A model generated the notes under the pieces. That model was not told the DNA's origin. It saw only the letters and a list, made by a program, of their open reading frames with translations, and made no database searches. From NCBI GenBank assembly GCA_017885225.1, contig JAFNGM010000202.1:1-8206 (forward strand): a stretch of 8,206 nucleotides of DNA, written 5' to 3'. Position 1 is the first letter of the stretch. Every line of letters begins with the position of its first letter. Source of the DNA: Syntrophaceae bacterium (GTDB lineage: Bacteria; Desulfobacterota; Syntrophia; Syntrophales; UBA2185). Positions 6,947-8,206 of the stretch are shown piece after piece. The translations under genes were made by a program, and so were the position numbers.

Positions 6947-7382
6947 AGGCTTTACCCTTTTAGAACTTATCCTCGTTATTTTTATTCTCTCTCTGGTGCT
7001 TGCCCTTTCTTTCCCGAATTTTACACTGGAAAAAGACGGCAAGCTCAAATCTGAGGCGGGCCGCATCGCGTCTATCCTGAGGTATCTCAATGACAGCGCC
7101 ATATCCACAAAAGAGCTCCATACCATGAAAGTAAACTTTAAAGAAAAGGTGATGCGATACAAGGGACCTGAAGGAGAAAAGGCAGAAAAGATTGATAACC
7201 TTTCTCGCATCACTCTTCAATCCAGAGGCGATGTCTCCGAGGGGGAACTCACGGTGTTTTTCGGTCCCTCGGGGGCAGGAGAAAATTTTTCAATCCACTT
7301 AACAGGTGTTGAATTGTCTATGACGGTTGTATTTAGCGCATTAAGCGGCCGGGTGAAGGTGATAGCACAGGAGAAAACGTAA
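6915..7382 (+). CDS. gspH: T2SS minor pseudopilin GspH
   Basis: GspH is a minor pseudopilin of the pilus tip complex. Starting at ATG 6915 the 155-residue precursor has a 12-residue leader (MGTLKTGICSKG). The cut before Phe13 is followed by the FTLLELILVIFILSLVLALS helix, with Glu17 at +5. The remaining beta-rich domain ends in the GspH-like SALSGRVKVI. I prefer this start over the in-frame ATG at 6888 because a GGGAGG ribosome site (6898-6903) lies 11 bases upstream of 6915. The GGGAG before 6888 is only 3 bases away, and the shorter leader is more typical. The gene overlaps gspG by 32 bases. Assignment to GspH rests on position in the operon as well as sequence, since minor pseudopilins diverge strongly. 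Confidence 0.88.
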   Translation: MGTLKTGICSKGFTLLELILVIFILSLVLALSFPNFTLEKDGKLKSEAGRIASILRYLNDSAISTKELHTMKVNFKEKVMRYKGPEGEKAEKIDNLSRITLQSRGDVSEGELTVFFGPSGAGENFSIHLTGVELSMTVVFSALSGRVKVIAQEKT

Positions 7383-7445
7383 GGGGGATGTATCCCTCTC
7401 TGAGAGGGCAAGGGGCGTTGTCCCCCTCCAAAGGGGGACATGTAA
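7383..7445. repeat. G/C-run palindromic repeats between gspH and gspI
   Basis: Two hairpins lie back to back. CCCTCTC/GAGAGGG has 7-base arms around one base (7394-7408). TGTCCCCCT/AGGGGGACA has perfect 9-base arms around a 4-base loop (7419-7440). They resemble the cluster upstream of gspC in composition and design, probably the same repeat family. There is no T-run downstream, so they are not convincing terminators, though a strong RNA fold here could affect message stability between gspH and gspI. Confidence 0.75.
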
Positions 7446-7448
7446 GAA

Positions 7449-7473
7449 GTAGGACAGGCGTCTCGCCTGTCTT
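7449..7473. repeat. second full copy of the GACAGGCG/CGCCTGTC palindrome
   Basis: This 25-base segment is identical to 6453-6477 in the gspF-gspG gap. The arms GACAGGCG (7453-7460) and CGCCTGTC (7464-7471) flank TCT. It ends only 12 bases before the gspI start codon, in the place where a ribosome binding site would normally be. Confidence 0.88.
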
Positions 7474-7485
7474 CAATATTGATGT

Positions 7486-7845
7486 ATGAACCATAATCAA
7501 TTTATTAAAAAGAACGGTTTTACCCTCATAGAGGTGATGGTGGGCATCGCGATTTTAGGAGGTCTCCTCGTTACATTGATTTATACTCTGAACTATCATC
7601 TGGGGCTTACGGAGAGACAATTCGCCATCACGAACATTACGAGCCTCGCGAGGGAGAAAATAGTGGAGATGGAAAAAACGCCACAGGAGGGTGCAGGTAA
7701 ATTTCCGGAGCCTTATGAGGCGTTTTCCTATGAAACAAAAGTGAAGGATTCAAACATTTCCGGGATGCAAGAGATCACAGTAATTGTCGGAGATGGAAAA
7801 GATAGCATTATGCTGACGGAATTGATGCGGAAAATCACAAGGTAA
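7486..7845 (+). CDS. gspI: T2SS minor pseudopilin GspI
   Basis: GspI is the central minor pseudopilin of the tip, pairing with GspJ and GspK to start pilus assembly. The 119-residue precursor has an 11-residue leader ending KKNG. The cut falls before Phe12, giving FTLIEVMVGIAILG with Glu16 at +5. The short globular part carries the family-typical LAREKIVEME stretch (about 63-72). The length is normal for GspI. No Shine-Dalgarno sequence precedes the ATG, and the palindrome at 7449-7473 ends 12 bases upstream. An ATG at 7482 is in another frame. The gene is separated from gspH by 103 bases and from gspJ by 176 bases, both gaps rich in repeats. Confidence 0.92.
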   Translation: MNHNQFIKKNGFTLIEVMVGIAILGGLLVTLIYTLNYHLGLTERQFAITNITSLAREKIVEMEKTPQEGAGKFPEPYEAFSYETKVKDSNISGMQEITVIVGDGKDSIMLTELMRKITR

Positions 7846-7874
7846 TATTAGAGTTTATGAGAGCATTGAAGGAA

Positions 7875-8016
7875 TTGTCATTCCGAACGAACGTGAGGAA
7901 TCTTAGGGGTTTAATATCATTGGCGATAAAGATTTCTCCCGGAGCCTGCCCTGAGTACAATAGTAAGAATCCTCGCTCCGCTCTGAATGACAGCGTGCGA
8001 AGGGGTCGAAATGACA
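7875..8016. repeat. long, apparently nested inverted repeat between gspI and gspJ
   Basis: The left arm (7876-7905; TGTCATTCCGAACG, then GAGGAATCTTA) faces a right arm (7964-7992; TAAGAATCCTCGCTCCGCTC, then TGAATGACA). They match along about 30 bases with a few mismatches and one gap. A further matching pair is AAGATTTCTCCC (7929-7940) and GTCGAAATGACA (8005-8016), which looks like a single right arm split by inserted sequence. This family, with TGTCATTCCGA and GAGGAATCTT arms, is a common interspersed repeat in environmental bacterial genomes. Together these elements fill most of the 176-base gap and stop about 6 bases before the gspJ start. I see no gene in the gap. Confidence 0.75.
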
Positions 8017-8021
8017 ATAAA

Positions 8022-8206
8022 ATGAATTGTGATACACTCTCAAGGGGATTAAGGGGGATTTCTCTTGGGAAAGGCGGCTTCACCCTCCTTGAAATTCTCA
8101 TCGCGATTGCCATCATGTCCATAATACTTGTGGCGCTCTACAGCACCTATCTTTTGGCTCATAAGGCATTGTTCGATGTGGACAAATCTCTCGTGAAACT
8201 GCAGGA
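8022..8206 (+). CDS. gspJ: T2SS minor pseudopilin GspJ, partial (cut by right edge)
   Basis: GspJ is a minor pseudopilin of the tip complex with GspI and GspK. From ATG 8022 the visible 61 residues read as a 19-residue leader (MNCDTLSRGLRGISLGKGG), then FTLLEILIAIAIMSIILVAL with Phe20 at +1 and Glu24 at +5. The sequence continues YSTYLLAHKALFDVDKSLVK up to the edge. The assignment as GspJ rather than another pseudopilin rests mainly on its place directly after gspI. The frame is also open upstream of 8022 through the repeat, with a GTG at 7995, so the start is uncertain. No proper ribosome site precedes 8022; an AGGGG run (8001-8005) is 16 bases away. Confidence 0.85.
   Translation, partial: MNCDTLSRGLRGISLGKGGFTLLEILIAIAIMSIILVALYSTYLLAHKALFDVDKSLVKLQ

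Noticed and set aside
6512..7213. 233-codon minus-strand open frame opposite gspG/gspH
   Set aside because: It is the shadow of two clear pseudopilin genes with intact FTLLE motifs. It has no ribosome site or recognisable family.

Overview
The window carries most of a type II secretion system (T2SS) operon. All genes are on the plus strand in the canonical order gspC-gspD-gspE-gspF-gspG-gspH-gspI-gspJ, and gspJ is cut by the right edge. The system spans both membranes of a diderm bacterium. Gene style and the interspersed palindromic repeats, including the familiar element whose translation reads SRFRGND, suggest an uncultured Desulfobacterota (deltaproteobacterial) or Nitrospirota-like organism. 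This is an impression, not a proven placement.

Layout: 1-374 is a non-coding leader with a GC-rich hairpin cluster (about 240-350). It may also hold the 5' end of a divergent gene at the extreme left edge. 375-1229 is gspC (inner-membrane clamp with a PDZ domain). 1243-3699 is gspD (outer-membrane secretin, unusually extended). 3711-5231 is gspE (hexameric ATPase) and 5212-6387 is gspF (inner-membrane platform). 6503-6946 is gspG (major pseudopilin), 6915-7382 gspH, 7486-7845 gspI, and 8022 to the edge gspJ (minor pseudopilins). D/E are 11 bases apart, and E/F and G/H overlap, so they are probably translationally coupled. The F/G, H/I and I/J junctions are 103-176 base gaps filled with palindromic repeats.

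How the genes work together: GspE hydrolyses ATP on the cytoplasmic face and, through GspF, drives assembly of a periplasmic GspG pseudopilus tipped by GspH/I/J (and GspK, which would lie beyond the window). GspC links this platform to the GspD channel, through which folded periplasmic proteins leave the cell. The prepilin peptidase, GspL, GspM and GspK are not in the window.

What stands out: (1) GspD has a long C-terminal extension that reads as a subtilase-prodomain-like module, then a Pro/Glu-rich linker, then a SPOR peptidoglycan-binding domain. (2) Four or more different palindromic repeat families have colonised this one operon, sitting at every junction that is neither overlapping nor very short. 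(3) Two of them run into coding sequence, in the parts encoding cleaved leader peptides (the GspD signal peptide and the GspJ prepilin leader). No wholly new system is evident; the novelty is in the GspD architecture and the repeat invasion.
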